Source: DASXPG01 sp044449445 (lineage in GTDB: Bacteria; Gemmatimonadota; Gemmatimonadetes; Gemmatimonadales; JACORV01). From it: DNA of 45,296 nucleotides. The notes under the pieces were generated by a model that saw nothing but the letters and a program-made list of their open reading frames with translations, had not been told where the DNA came from and did not search any database. The translations under genes were made by a program, and so were the position numbers. Where the stretch lies: the NCBI GenBank assembly GCA_044449445.1, contig JBIOIA010000002.1, positions 1 through 45,296 of the forward strand, written 5' to 3'. Positions 1 through 8,966 of the stretch are shown here, piece after piece (positions within the stretch are counted from its first letter, which is position 1; each line of letters opens with the position of its first letter).

Positions 1-83
1 CGTGCATCGGCTCCAGGGACAGTGCCTTCAACACCAGTAGTTCGAGAGTGCCCTGTAGAAGATCCGACGAGTCCGGCACGATG

Positions 84-141
84 TCTCCTCTAGAACGTCT
101 GGAGTACGGTACTCCATCTTCTCCAGAGCGTCAAGAGGAGA
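84..141. repeat. Nested inverted repeats in the non-coding left edge
   Basis: The first 143 bases hold no gene I can support and look less GC-rich than the rest. Within them TCTCCTCT (84-91) pairs with AGAGGAGA (134-141), TCTGGAG (98-104) pairs with CTCCAGA (121-127), and GGAGTAC (101-107) pairs with GTACTCC (109-115) around a single base. The innermost two are mutually exclusive. The block lies just 3' of the moxR stop on the minus strand, so it could be a terminator or processing site, but there is no T-tract. It may also simply be the edge of a contig. Confidence 0.5.
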
Positions 142-143
142 TC

Positions 144-1163
<1,020 letters not shown>

Positions 1164-1173
1164 GGCAGTCTTT

Positions 1174-1203
1174 AGGTTACCCCCGCGGGCGGCAAAGGGT
1201 CAA
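1174..1203 (-). promoter_or_regulatory. Putative sigma70-type promoter of moxR
   Basis: TTGACC (1203-1198), an 18-base spacer, then TAACCT (1179-1174), with 10 bases to the moxR ATG. The -35 box contains the TGA stop of the upstream flavoprotein gene. Predicted transcription would begin only a few bases before the start codon. Confidence 0.5.
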
Positions 1204-2420
1204 TTGCGCGCCGCGGCGCGCCCCGCCGCGCGCCCGGTCGCCCACGCCCACAGGAAGTTGTAGCCACCGATCGGCCCGAACGCGTCCAGCGCTTCGCCGC
1301 AGATATAGAGCCCCGCGCGTTTCCTGCTTTCCATTGTCCTGGGGTCGATGTCCGCCAGGCTCACGCCGCCGCCGGTGACCTCCGCCTTCGCGTATCCGCC
1401 GTGGCCGGTCCAGGGCAGGTCGCAGCGGGCGAGCAGTCCCACCAGCTTCGCGCGGTCCTCGCGGCGCAGCTGCGAGAGCCGGGTGTCGGGCGCGACGCCG
1501 GCCATGACGAGGAGCGTGTCGGCTAGTCGAGCAGGCATGTGCTCACGCACGAGCGTCGCGACGTTGCGAGGGCCCGCGGGCCTGAGCGCCGCATCCCACG
1601 CCTCCTCATTCATCGTGGTCCACTGCACGAGGAGTCGAGCGCGATCGACTCCGGCGCCCTTCGAGCGCACCAGCACATGCGACACGTCGAGCACCGACGG
1701 ACCGCTGTAGCCGCGATGCGTGAACAGGAATCCACCCGTCGCCTCGGTGCGCCGCTCAGCGTCGGACGCGGTCAGCGTGACGGTCAGCGACACGCCGGAC
1801 AGCTCGCCGAACGCATTGGGGTTGGCAAGGACGGGCGTGAGCGCGGCGTAGGTGGGGTGCACCGTGTGGCCGAGCGCGCGCAGCCACGCCAGGCCGCGCC
1901 CGTCGCTGCCGGTGGCCGGGACGGACAGGCCGCCGGTCGCCACGATAACGGCCTCGGCCGCGATCAAGCGCCCGTCCTCGGTCGCGACCCGCCAGCCGGT
2001 GTCGCTCTGCTCAAGGCCGACGACGGTCGCGTCCGGCACCCACGTCGTGCCCTTGGCGATGGCGTGCGCGAGCAGGCCATCGCGCACGTCGCGCGCCTTG
2101 TTCGACACCGGAAACAGTTTCGCGGATTCCGTCTCTTCAGCAAGCGGGATGCCGAGGTCCTGCTCGAAGAAGGCGCGCTGCTCGGAGAGCGGCCACGAGC
2201 GGATGATGTTGCGCAGTGTGTGGGGCGAGGAATCGGTGACGAACCGGGTTTCGTCGAGGCGGGAGGGGAGGATGTTGCAGCGCCCGCCGCCGCTGATGAG
2301 GATCTTCCTGCCGCCATCGGGCGTGCGCTCGATCAGGAGCGTCTCGGCGCCGCCCTCGGCCGCGAAGATGGCGGCCATCATGCCCGCCGCGCCGCCGCCG
2401 ATCACCGCCACGCGCGCCAT
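1200..2420 (-). CDS. FAD-dependent oxidoreductase, HI0933/BaiN-like
   Basis: A 406-residue flavoprotein. The dinucleotide-binding loop GGGAAGMM is at residues 8-15. The family's C-terminal signature is visible as GEALDAFGPIGGYNFLWAW. The N-terminal half carries GGGRCN, also typical of the HI0933/YhiN group. Members include enzymes reducing unsaturated acyl or bile-acid intermediates and aminoacetone oxidase; the substrate cannot be read from the sequence. The ATG start at 2420 lies five bases after a TATCCT hexamer. The stop lies 36 bases before moxR. The gene diverges from the kinase at 2475. Confidence 0.88.
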   Translation of the reverse strand: MARVAVIGGGAAGMMAAIFAAEGGAETLLIERTPDGGRKILISGGGRCNILPSRLDETRFVTDSSPHTLRNIIRSWPLSEQRAFFEQDLGIPLAEETESAKLFPVSNKARDVRDGLLAHAIAKGTTWVPDATVVGLEQSDTGWRVATEDGRLIAAEAVIVATGGLSVPATGSDGRGLAWLRALGHTVHPTYAALTPVLANPNAFGELSGVSLTVTLTASDAERRTEATGGFLFTHRGYSGPSVLDVSHVLVRSKGAGVDRARLLVQWTTMNEEAWDAALRPAGPRNVATLVREHMPARLADTLLVMAGVAPDTRLSQLRREDRAKLVGLLARCDLPWTGHGGYAKAEVTGGGVSLADIDPRTMESRKRAGLYICGEALDAFGPIGGYNFLWAWATGRAAGRAAARN

Positions 2421-2425
2421 GCATA

Positions 2426-2431
2426 AGGATA
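2426..2431 (-). promoter_or_regulatory. Putative -10 element of the flavoprotein gene
   Basis: TATCCT on the minus strand ends five bases before the ATG at 2420, implying a leaderless transcript. No convincing -35 box is present. The 54-base divergent gap to the kinase gene must hold the control regions of both genes. Confidence 0.35.
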
Positions 2432-2474
2432 GCCACTAGCCGCTCCCATACGGTCGCGGCATCTTCAACACCCA

Positions 2475-5078
2475 ATGCCAGGCATCGACGACCTGATTTC
2501 GGCGCTCGCGGACCGCTACCGCATCGAGCGCGAGCTCGGCGCAGGCGGCATGGCGACCGTGTACCTCGCGCACGACGTGCGGCACGACCGCAAGGTCGCG
2601 CTGAAGGTGCTGCGGCCCGAGCTCAGCGCCATCCTTGGCGCCGGGCGCTTCCTGGCCGAGATCAAGACGACGGCCAACCTGCAGCATCCCCACATCCTGT
2701 CGCTGTTCGATTCGGGCGAGGCCGACGGGCTCGTGTTCTACGTGATGCCGTACGTGGAGGGCGAGTCGCTGCGCGATCGCATCCATCGCGAGCACCAGCT
2801 GCCGGTCGAGGACGCCGTGCGCATCGCGCGTGAGGTGGCCGACGCGCTCCACTACGCGCACCAGCACGGCATCGTGCACCGCGACATCAAGCCGGAGAAC
2901 ATCCTGCTCCATGGCGGCCACGCGCAGGTGGCCGACTTCGGCATCGCGCTCGCCGCCAGCCGCAGCGAGGGCGGCACGCGGATGACCGAGACCGGCATGT
3001 CGCTCGGCACGCCGCAGTACATGAGCCCCGAGCAGGCGATGGGCGAGCGCGAGATCACGCCCAAGGCCGACGTGTACGCGCTGGGCTGCGTGCTGTACGA
3101 GATGCTGACGGGCGAGCCGCCGTTCACCGGCCCCACGGCGCAGGCGATCGTCGCGCGGGTGATGACCGAGGAGCCGCGCTCGCTGACGCTCCAGCGCCGC
3201 ACTGTGCCCCCGCACGTCGAGGCCGCGGTGCACACGGCGCTGTCCAAGCTGCCGGCCGACCGGTTCGGCTCGGCGGCCGAGTTCGCCTCGGCACTGGGCG
3301 ATGCCCGGGCGATGGCGACCGGCCGGGTTGCCGCCGGGCCCGTCCGCGCGCAGCCTGCTCCGACGCGCCGCCTGCTCGTTCCTGCGGCGGTCGTCGCGGC
3401 GCTCGCGGCGGGGATCGTGATCGGCGCCCGCGTGCTCTCGGGTCCGGCTTCCTCGCGGCTGCTCCGGATGTCCATGACGCTGCCTAACGAGACGCCGCCC
3501 GTCGCCATCCGCCTGTCGCCGGACGGACGCGTGCTGGCCTACATAACCGGGCAGGGCGACCGGCTGGCGATCTTCACGCGCCGCCTCGACGAGCTGGTGG
3601 CGCGTCGGATGGAAGGCACGGAGGACGCCGCGACCATCAGTTTCTCTCCGGACGGCCAGTGGATCGCGTTCGTGGTCGGGACGCAGGCGCGCAAGGTGCC
3701 GGTGGCGGGCGGCGCCCCGGTGAACATTCCGGTCCAGGGCGGCGCAGCGGTCACCGCCATCGAATGGGCGGGCAACGACCGCTACGTCGTGAGCGCGAAC
3801 GGCGGGCTGGCGACGCTGGCAGCGGACGGCGCCCTGCATTTCTTCGCCCGGCAGGATTCGGCGCATGGCGAATCGAACATGGTGGTGGACCAGATGCTGC
3901 CCGGCGGGCGCGTGCTGGCGCGTCCGTGGAGCTCGCCCCCCGACGGTCCCGTTCTCGCCATCGACGTCGCCTCGGGCCGGCGCGACACGATCGTGAGCGC
4001 CAACGTGGCGTGGTCGGGGTACGCCGATGGCCTGCTGGTCTGGACGCTCCCGGACGGCTCGCTGTACGGGGCAGTCTTCGAACCCGGCGCACACCGGCTG
4101 GCCGGCCAGGCGCAGCCGCTGGGCGGCAGCGTGCTGTCCATCCTGGGATTCACGCCGCCGGTCAGCATCGGAGTGGGCGGGCTCGCGTACGCCCCGACCC
4201 GTCCGCGTGCGCTGGTGCGCGTGGCTCGCAACGGGATCGTCACGCCGTTGCTCGTCACCGACCGCACCTATCACAACCCGCGCGTCTCGCCGGACGGCCG
4301 CCGCCTGTCGCTCGACTTCACCGACCAGGTGCGGGACGTCTGGCTGTTCGACATCGCGGACTCGACGCTCACGCGCTTCGGTTTCGACTCGACCGCGCAC
4401 GACGCCGAGTGGCTGCCGGACGGCCGAGGCCTCGTGTTCGCCGCGAGCCGCGGGGGCAACATCGGTGTGTTCCGGCGCCGGTTCGACACCGGCGCCCGTG
4501 CCGAGTCCGTGCTCGTGGCGGTCCAGCAGCTGTCGATGCACGCCTTCACGCCGGACGGTCGCACCGGCATAGCCGTGGCGATCGACAACGGCGCGTTCGA
4601 CCTTGTGGCGGTCGGGCTCGATCGGCACAGCTACGACACCGTGCTCGCCACGCGGTACAACGAGGGGTGGCCGGCGCTGTCCCCCAACGGGAAATGGCTG
4701 GCCTACGAATCGGACGAGTCGGGCCGCTACGAGGTCTATGTGCGCGCCTGGCCGGGCCTGGGCGGCAAGGTCCAGGTCTCGCAGAACGGCGGCAGCGAGC
4801 CGTGCTGGTCGCGCGACGGCCGGGAGCTGTTCTACCGCTCGGGGGGCGGGGCGGACCCCTGGCTGGTGGCGGCCGTTGTCGAGCCGGGCCCGCTGATGCG
4901 CGTGCGCTCGCGTACGCAGTTGTTCAACGTGGCCACCTACGAGTTTGCCACGCCCCACCGCAACTACGATGTGTTCCCCGACGGCCGCTCGTTCGTGATG
5001 GTGCGCCAAGGCAGCCCGGGGCAGCTCGCGGAAGTCGTGTACGTGCAGGACCCCAAGGCGCTGCTCGGCCGCCGCTGA
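2475..5078 (+). CDS. Transmembrane Ser/Thr protein kinase with TolB/PD40-like beta-propeller
   Basis: An 867-residue receptor-like kinase. The PknB-type catalytic domain covers about residues 15-275: glycine loop GAGGMATVY (22-30), lysine in VALK (K44), HRDIKPEN (135-142) and DFG (154-156), all intact. A single membrane segment spans about 299-321. The rest is a propeller built from repeated SPDG-type blades, for example LSPDGRVLAY, FSPDGQWIAF, VSPDGRRLS and ALSPNGKWLAYE. The kinase should face the cytoplasm and the propeller the periplasm, sensing a ligand or partner. This architecture is common in Gemmatimonadota and Acidobacteriota, where the ligands are mostly unknown. The ATG at 2475 leaves only six extra residues before the domain fold. 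Confidence 0.95.
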   Translation: MPGIDDLISALADRYRIERELGAGGMATVYLAHDVRHDRKVALKVLRPELSAILGAGRFLAEIKTTANLQHPHILSLFDSGEADGLVFYVMPYVEGESLRDRIHREHQLPVEDAVRIAREVADALHYAHQHGIVHRDIKPENILLHGGHAQVADFGIALAASRSEGGTRMTETGMSLGTPQYMSPEQAMGEREITPKADVYALGCVLYEMLTGEPPFTGPTAQAIVARVMTEEPRSLTLQRRTVPPHVEAAVHTALSKLPADRFGSAAEFASALGDARAMATGRVAAGPVRAQPAPTRRLLVPAAVVAALAAGIVIGARVLSGPASSRLLRMSMTLPNETPPVAIRLSPDGRVLAYITGQGDRLAIFTRRLDELVARRMEGTEDAATISFSPDGQWIAFVVGTQARKVPVAGGAPVNIPVQGGAAVTAIEWAGNDRYVVSANGGLATLAADGALHFFARQDSAHGESNMVVDQMLPGGRVLARPWSSPPDGPVLAIDVASGRRDTIVSANVAWSGYADGLLVWTLPDGSLYGAVFEPGAHRLAGQAQPLGGSVLSILGFTPPVSIGVGGLAYAPTRPRALVRVARNGIVTPLLVTDRTYHNPRVSPDGRRLSLDFTDQVRDVWLFDIADSTLTRFGFDSTAHDAEWLPDGRGLVFAASRGGNIGVFRRRFDTGARAESVLVAVQQLSMHAFTPDGRTGIAVAIDNGAFDLVAVGLDRHSYDTVLATRYNEGWPALSPNGKWLAYESDESGRYEVYVRAWPGLGGKVQVSQNGGSEPCWSRDGRELFYRSGGGADPWLVAAVVEPGPLMRVRSRTQLFNVATYEFATPHRNYDVFPDGRSFVMVRQGSPGQLAEVVYVQDPKALLGRR

Positions 5079-5100
5079 GGCGGGCCGGCATTCCTCGCGC

Positions 5101-5106
5101 TATATT
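5101..5106 (+). promoter_or_regulatory. Putative -10 element of the F0 ATP synthase operon
   Basis: TATATT sits 12 bases before the atpZ ATG in the 40-base gap after the kinase gene. It is the most AT-rich hexamer nearby. No good -35 box is seen at 17 bases. Confidence 0.4.
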
Positions 5107-5118
5107 TCCGCCCGCCGC

Positions 5119-5358
5119 ATGGCCGAAGACCAGGACGCACAGAAGGAAGGCCGGGGTTTCGGGGCCGGCTACGCCATCGTCGGCGCCGGGTTCCAGTTGG
5201 TGTTTTCCATCCTCTTCTTCATGTGGATGGGTTCGCTCCTCGACCGGAAGACGCACACCGCGCCGTTGTTTCTGCTGATCGGCCTGGGCGTCGGTCTCGC
5301 GGCGGGCTTCTACGCCTTCTGGGTCCGCGTGATGGCGGAGTCGAAGGACCGGAAGTGA
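5119..5358 (+). CDS. atpZ: AtpZ/AtpI-family ATP synthase accessory membrane protein
   Basis: A 79-residue protein with a charged N-terminus and two hydrophobic segments (about residues 17-37 and 46-68) that fit the small AtpZ family at the head of F-type ATP synthase operons. AtpZ-type proteins work with AtpI in assembling the c-ring and have been linked to cation uptake. The motif GFQLVFSILFFMWMGSLLD is characteristic of the first helix and following turn. The gene starts the F0 operon and its stop overlaps the GTG start of atpI by four bases, suggesting coupled translation. Confidence 0.85.
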   Translation: MAEDQDAQKEGRGFGAGYAIVGAGFQLVFSILFFMWMGSLLDRKTHTAPLFLLIGLGVGLAAGFYAFWVRVMAESKDRK

Positions 5359-5705
5359 AGCCGCTGACGCGGCTGGTGCTGACGGCGGCTTCGCTCGAGG
5401 TGTGCTGCGGCGCCTTCGGGTACGTGGCCGGCGGGGTGTACGCGATGGCCGCGGCGTTCGTCGGAGCGAGCATAGGGGCCGCCGCGCAGATCCTGGCTGT
5501 CGTGCTGCTCAGCCCCGCGATGCGGGCGGGCACCGCGCAGTTCCAGCAGCGCTGGGTCCTCGGCATGGCGGTGCGGTTCGCGAGCTTCCTGCTGTTCGCG
5601 GCCCTGCTCGTGCTGACGAAACAGACGCTGCCGCCGCTGTGGATGGCGGCCGGCTACCTCGGCACGCTGCTCGTTCTTCTCTTTGCGGAGACGCGATTTC
5701 TGTGA
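5355..5705 (+). CDS. atpI: ATP synthase accessory protein AtpI-like
   Basis: A 116-residue integral membrane protein, read from the GTG at 5355 that overlaps the atpZ stop (GTGA). Four hydrophobic segments are apparent, at about residues 5-27, 30-52, 66-89 and 92-112. Size, topology and position immediately before atpB fit AtpI, an assembly factor for the c-ring. Sequence conservation in this family is weak, so the assignment rests mainly on context. The stop overlaps the atpB ATG by one base. An upstream start near 5223 would run through atpZ in another frame and is unlikely. Confidence 0.8.
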   Translation: MKPLTRLVLTAASLEVCCGAFGYVAGGVYAMAAAFVGASIGAAAQILAVVLLSPAMRAGTAQFQQRWVLGMAVRFASFLLFAALLVLTKQTLPPLWMAAGYLGTLLVLLFAETRFL

Positions 5706-6574
5706 TGATGCAGGATCCCGACATCGGCGGGATGATTCTCCATCACACCTCGGACGCGCACGAAATCGAGCTGCCGTTCGCGGAGTGGCTGCACTGGGGG
5801 CCGATCCACTTGCCCCAGTGGGCGCCGGTGCACGTGGGTGGCATGGAGATCGACCTGTCGCCGACCAAGCACGTCGTGTTCATGATCCTGGCGGCGTTCC
5901 TGGTCTGGCTCACGATGTACCTGACGGGCCGCGCGCTGGAGAAACAGCGGCTGTCCGGGCGTGGGCCGCGCGGCATCCCGGGGATGATCGAGGCGATGGT
6001 GTTGTACGTGCGCAAGGACGTCGCGCTCGCCAACATCGGTCACGGAGGCGGGCCGTTCGTCCCGTACATCCTGACGCTGTTCTGGTTCATCCTGTACTGC
6101 AACATGCTCGGCCTGCTGCCGTGGGGTGCGACGCCGACGGGCAACCTCGCCGTCACGGGCGCGCTGGCACTGACGGCGTTCGCCACGATCGAGATTTCGG
6201 GGATGGTGGCCCTGGGGCCCAAGGGCTACATGAAGACGATCGTGTTCTCGCCGCCCGGCACCACCGGCGTCACCAGGGTGCTGCTTACGCTGATCATGAT
6301 CCCGGTCGAGCTGATCGGGAAGGTCGTGAAGCCGTTCGCGCTGATGCTCCGTCTGTTCGCGAACATGACGGCCGGCCACTTCGTCGTGCTGTCGCTACTC
6401 GGCCTGATCTTCCTGTTCGGCAACGTGGCCATCGTCAAGTGGCTGGTGGCCGGCGGGTCGGTCTTCTTCGTACTGTTCATGATGGCCCTGGAGCTGTTCG
6501 TGGCGCTGCTCCAGGCGTACATCTTCGCGCTGCTCACGAGTGTGTTCATCGGCCTGATGCAGCATGAACATTGA
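5705..6574 (+). CDS. atpB: F0F1 ATP synthase subunit a
   Basis: A 289-residue subunit a, the stator half of the proton channel. The essential arginine is in LMLRLFANMTAGHFVVLSLL at about residue 216, in the helix facing the c-ring. VELIGKVVKPFAL just before it and the C-terminal helix ALLQAYIFALLTSVFIGL are also typical. The N-terminal region of about 60 residues before the first helix includes an HEIELPFAEWLHWGPIHLP segment that should face the periplasm. The ATG at 5705 overlaps the atpI stop; a second ATG follows at once, so the exact start may be three bases later. Confidence 0.96.
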   Translation: MMQDPDIGGMILHHTSDAHEIELPFAEWLHWGPIHLPQWAPVHVGGMEIDLSPTKHVVFMILAAFLVWLTMYLTGRALEKQRLSGRGPRGIPGMIEAMVLYVRKDVALANIGHGGGPFVPYILTLFWFILYCNMLGLLPWGATPTGNLAVTGALALTAFATIEISGMVALGPKGYMKTIVFSPPGTTGVTRVLLTLIMIPVELIGKVVKPFALMLRLFANMTAGHFVVLSLLGLIFLFGNVAIVKWLVAGGSVFFVLFMMALELFVALLQAYIFALLTSVFIGLMQHEH

Positions 6575-6626
6575 GACTAGGCGGCAGGCGATGGAGTGCA
6601 GGCGGCAGAACCACATTCACGAATTC

Positions 6627-6632
6627 GGGAGG
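6627..6632 (+). promoter_or_regulatory. Shine-Dalgarno site of atpE
   Basis: GGGAGG lies five bases before the atpE ATG at 6638, in the only sizeable gap of the F0 operon (6575-6637). It fixes that start over an in-frame upstream ATG at 6596. The same gap carries a nine-base direct repeat, AGGCGGCAG. A strong ribosome site here fits the high copy number of subunit c. Confidence 0.75.
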
Positions 6633-6637
6633 CTGTA

Positions 6638-6904
6638 ATGTTTCAGGCTCAGGTTGCGGTTGACGCAGCGAAGACCGCCCTCAACACCAACGCGCTGCTG
6701 GGCGCGGGCATCGGCATGGGCCTCGCCATCATCGGCGCGGGGCTGGGCATCGGCCGCATCGGCGGCCAGGCCGTCGAGGCGATGGCCCGCCAGCCCGAGG
6801 CGTCCGGCGACATCCGCGGCGCGATGATCCTGACGGCGGCGCTGATCGAGGGTGCGACCCTCGCGGCGCTCGTGTTCGCGCTGCTCTTCAAGGTCATCAA
6901 GTGA
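6638..6904 (+). CDS. atpE: F0F1 ATP synthase subunit c
   Basis: An 88-residue proteolipid of two helices. The first holds the glycine-rich packing motif GAGIGMGLAIIGAGLGIGRI (residues 22-41), the polar loop is ARQPE (50-54), and the ion-binding glutamate is E71 in ALIEGATLA. The first helix lacks the glutamine, and the second the ES/ET pair, that mark Na+-binding rings, so proton coupling is inferred. The stop overlaps the atpF GTG by four bases. Confidence 0.96.
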   Translation: MFQAQVAVDAAKTALNTNALLGAGIGMGLAIIGAGLGIGRIGGQAVEAMARQPEASGDIRGAMILTAALIEGATLAALVFALLFKVIK

Positions 6905-7452
6905 CGCCGGTGCTCGCGAGTCTCACCGCCGCCCTGCAGGAGGGCGAGGCCGGCGGCGGGCCGTTCACGATCAACCCGGGGCTGACCATCTGGACGCTGG
7001 TCATCTTCGGATTGCTGCTCGTCATCCTCGCGCGGACCGCCTGGCCGATGATCATGAAGCAGGTCGAGGAGCGCGAGGCGAGGATCAAGCAGCACTTGGG
7101 CGAGGCAGAGAAGACCAACGCCGAGGCCCAACGACTGCTCGCCGAGTACCAGGCCCAGATGGCGAAGGCCAAGTCCGACGCGCAGGAGCTGGTCGCTCAG
7201 GGCCGCCAGGCCGGCGAGCATGTTCGCGAGGAGATGGTTGCGAAAGGCCGCACCGAGCAGGAGGAGCTGCTCGAGCGGGCGCGGCGCGAGATCGGACTCG
7301 AGCGCGACCGCGCGCTCGCCGAGCTCCGGCGCGAGGCGGTCGAGCTCTCGATCGCCGCGGCGAGCAAGGTGATCGAGCGAAACCTGGACAGCGAGGCCGA
7401 CCGCAAGCTGGTCCAGGACTACCTGAGCGGCCTCTCCCCCAAGACGTCGTGA
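6901..7452 (+). CDS. atpF: F0F1 ATP synthase subunit b
   Basis: A 183-residue peripheral-stalk subunit. One membrane helix (about residues 28-49, containing TIWTLVIFGLLLVILARTAW) is followed by a long charged coiled coil with many Glu, Lys, Arg and Ala residues running to the C-terminus. The GTG start overlaps the atpE stop (GTGA). The first 24 residues are poorly conserved and could form a short periplasmic tail. The stop overlaps the atpH GTG. Confidence 0.94.
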   Translation: MTPVLASLTAALQEGEAGGGPFTINPGLTIWTLVIFGLLLVILARTAWPMIMKQVEEREARIKQHLGEAEKTNAEAQRLLAEYQAQMAKAKSDAQELVAQGRQAGEHVREEMVAKGRTEQEELLERARREIGLERDRALAELRREAVELSIAAASKVIERNLDSEADRKLVQDYLSGLSPKTS

Positions 7453-8003
7453 AGAACCCGGTCGTCGCCCGCAACTACGCTTCGGCCCTGCTCGCGCTCG
7501 CGCGCGAGGCCGACACGGTCGAGCGCTTCGGCGATCTGCTGGACGCCATGGCGGGCGCCGTCGCGGCAACGCCCGCGGTGAAGGCCGTGCTGATGTCGCC
7601 GCGGGTGCGCAAGGATGCCAAGCAGCAGGTGCTCGCGAAGGCGCTCAAGGGCGTCGCGCCCGAGACGTTCGTGCGGTTCCTTCAGGCCATCGTGCGGCGC
7701 GGCCGCCAGGGGATGCTGTCGGACATCAGCGCCGCCTACGGCGAGCTGGCCGACCAGCACTTCAACCGGGTGCACGCGAGCGTCACGACGGCGCGCGAAG
7801 TGGACAAGAAGCTCGCCAGGGAGATCGGGGAGCGGCTCGAGCGGGCGGTGGGCAAGACGGTGCTGCCGCACTTCCACGTGGACCCGGAGGTCGTGGGCGG
7901 GGTCGTGGTCCGGGTCGGCGACCGCGTGTTCGACGGCTCGCTCAGGCGTCGCCTGCAGACCCTGCGACGCGCCATGCTGACCTCGCGCGGGGCGGGCGCC
8001 TAG
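7449..8003 (+). CDS. atpH: F0F1 ATP synthase subunit delta
   Basis: A 184-residue delta (OSCP) subunit that caps F1 and binds the b stalk. The N-terminal RNYASALLALA motif and the C-terminal VVGGVVVRVGDRVFDGSLRR motif are the family hallmarks. The GTG at 7449 overlaps the atpF stop (GTGA). The next expected gene would be atpA, but the stop at 8003 is followed by an unrelated ferredoxin gene with its own promoter. The F1 genes atpA, atpG, atpD and atpC are therefore absent from this window. Confidence 0.94.
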   Translation: MKNPVVARNYASALLALAREADTVERFGDLLDAMAGAVAATPAVKAVLMSPRVRKDAKQQVLAKALKGVAPETFVRFLQAIVRRGRQGMLSDISAAYGELADQHFNRVHASVTTAREVDKKLAREIGERLERAVGKTVLPHFHVDPEVVGGVVVRVGDRVFDGSLRRRLQTLRRAMLTSRGAGA

Positions 8004-8007
8004 CGCG

Positions 8008-8013
8008 TAGATT
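8008..8013 (+). promoter_or_regulatory. Putative -10 element of the ferredoxin operon
   Basis: TAGATT ends six bases before the GTG at 8020, the spacing expected for a leaderless transcript. No good -35 box is seen. The same hexamer and spacing recur before mrp at 42222. Confidence 0.45.
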
Positions 8014-8019
8014 TCCGGT

Positions 8020-8601
8020 GTGAGCGGGCCTGCTGACGGCAGTTTTTCGCGGCGCGGTTTTCTCGGTGAGGCCATCAAGCTGGTGGCCCAGCAGGCTGGC
8101 AGCCTGCTCGCCGAGAAAATGGCGCCGCGGCGCCATTTCCGGCCGCCCGGTGCGCTGCCGGAGCCGGCCTTCCTGGCCGTCTGCACGCGCTGCGGGTACT
8201 GCACGGAGGCCTGCCCGGTGCACGCGATCGTGTCGGCCCCGTCCCCGGCGGGCCTGGCGGCCGGCACGCCCATCATCGAGCCCACGGTGCAACCGTGCGT
8301 GGCCTGCGAGGGTATGTTCTGCGCGAGCGTGTGTCCGACCGGCGCGCTGGTGCCGCCGGTGGACGGCTGGGCGAAGGAGAAGCTCGGCGACCTCGTGCTG
8401 GACGCCGAGCGCTGCATCGCGTTTCAGGGCATCGAGTGCGGCGTGTGCGTGCGCGTCTGTCCCATAGGGCCGGACGCGCTGGACCTCGACGAAAAGGGAC
8501 GGCCGGTGATCCGGAGCGGGTGCGTGGGATGCGGCGTGTGCGTGCGGGCGTGCGTGACGAGTCCGAGCTCGCTCGGGCTCAGCCTCGCGGAGGATTATTG
8601 A
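8020..8601 (+). CDS. Four-cluster 4Fe-4S ferredoxin, NapF/MauM-like
   Basis: A 193-residue iron-sulphur protein with four cysteine sets: CTRCGYCTEACP, then CVACEGMFCASVCP, then CIAFQGIECGVCVRVCP, then CVGCGVCVRAC. This fits the NapF/NapG/MauM group, which passes electrons to or matures periplasmic molybdoenzymes. The N-terminus carries SRRGFLG, a twin-arginine-like motif, but the segment after it is only weakly hydrophobic, so export is doubtful. No nitrate reductase or amine dehydrogenase is nearby; the neighbours are a cupin and a nucleotidyltransferase joined by one-base stop/start overlaps. Its role here is unknown. Confidence 0.85.
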   Translation: MSGPADGSFSRRGFLGEAIKLVAQQAGSLLAEKMAPRRHFRPPGALPEPAFLAVCTRCGYCTEACPVHAIVSAPSPAGLAAGTPIIEPTVQPCVACEGMFCASVCPTGALVPPVDGWAKEKLGDLVLDAERCIAFQGIECGVCVRVCPIGPDALDLDEKGRPVIRSGCVGCGVCVRACVTSPSSLGLSLAEDY

Positions 8602-8966
8602 TGGACCATCCGCACGGGTTCACACCGGAACGGACCGAGAAGCCCTGGGGGTACGAGATCCTGTGGGCGCACACGGATCGTTATGTGGGGAAGATCCTGC
8701 ATATCGAGCCGGGCCACATCCTGAGCCTGCAGTATCACAAGCAGAAGCACGAATCCATCTACGTGCTGCGAGGCCGCATGATCTTCCGCTACCAGGACGA
8801 AGCGGGCGAGATGAAGGAACGCGAGATGATCGCGGGCGACGCGCAGCAGGTGCCGACGGGAATGGTCCACCAGTTCGAGGCGATCGAGCGCACCGACGTG
8901 CTCGAGGCCTCGACCGATCACCTGGGCGACGTGGTCCGGCTCCAGGACCGGTACGGGAGGGCCTGA
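8601..8966 (+). CDS. Cupin-fold protein related to sugar-phosphate isomerase C-terminal domains
   Basis: A 121-residue single cupin domain. It shows the KPWGYEILW opening, LSLQYHKQKHESIYVLRG with the metal-binding His and Glu residues, and a later VPTGMVHQFEA with a further His. It resembles the type II mannose-6-phosphate isomerase module of bifunctional GMP enzymes, but stands alone here. The partner nucleotidyltransferase directly downstream suggests a role in nucleotide-sugar formation. Its ATG overlaps the ferredoxin stop by one base, and its own stop overlaps the next ATG in the same way. Confidence 0.87.
   Translation: MDHPHGFTPERTEKPWGYEILWAHTDRYVGKILHIEPGHILSLQYHKQKHESIYVLRGRMIFRYQDEAGEMKEREMIAGDAQQVPTGMVHQFEAIERTDVLEASTDHLGDVVRLQDRYGRA

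Noticed and set aside
2436..5009. An 857-codon open frame opposite the kinase gene
   Set aside because: It is a long antisense frame caused by high GC at third codon positions; the kinase on the plus strand has full domain structure and the antisense product has no motifs, only Arg/His/Ala-rich sequence.
6575..6637. The nine-base direct repeat AGGCGGCAG before atpE as a regulatory site
   Set aside because: There are only two copies in a short gap with no further symmetry; the ribosome site explains the gap well enough.
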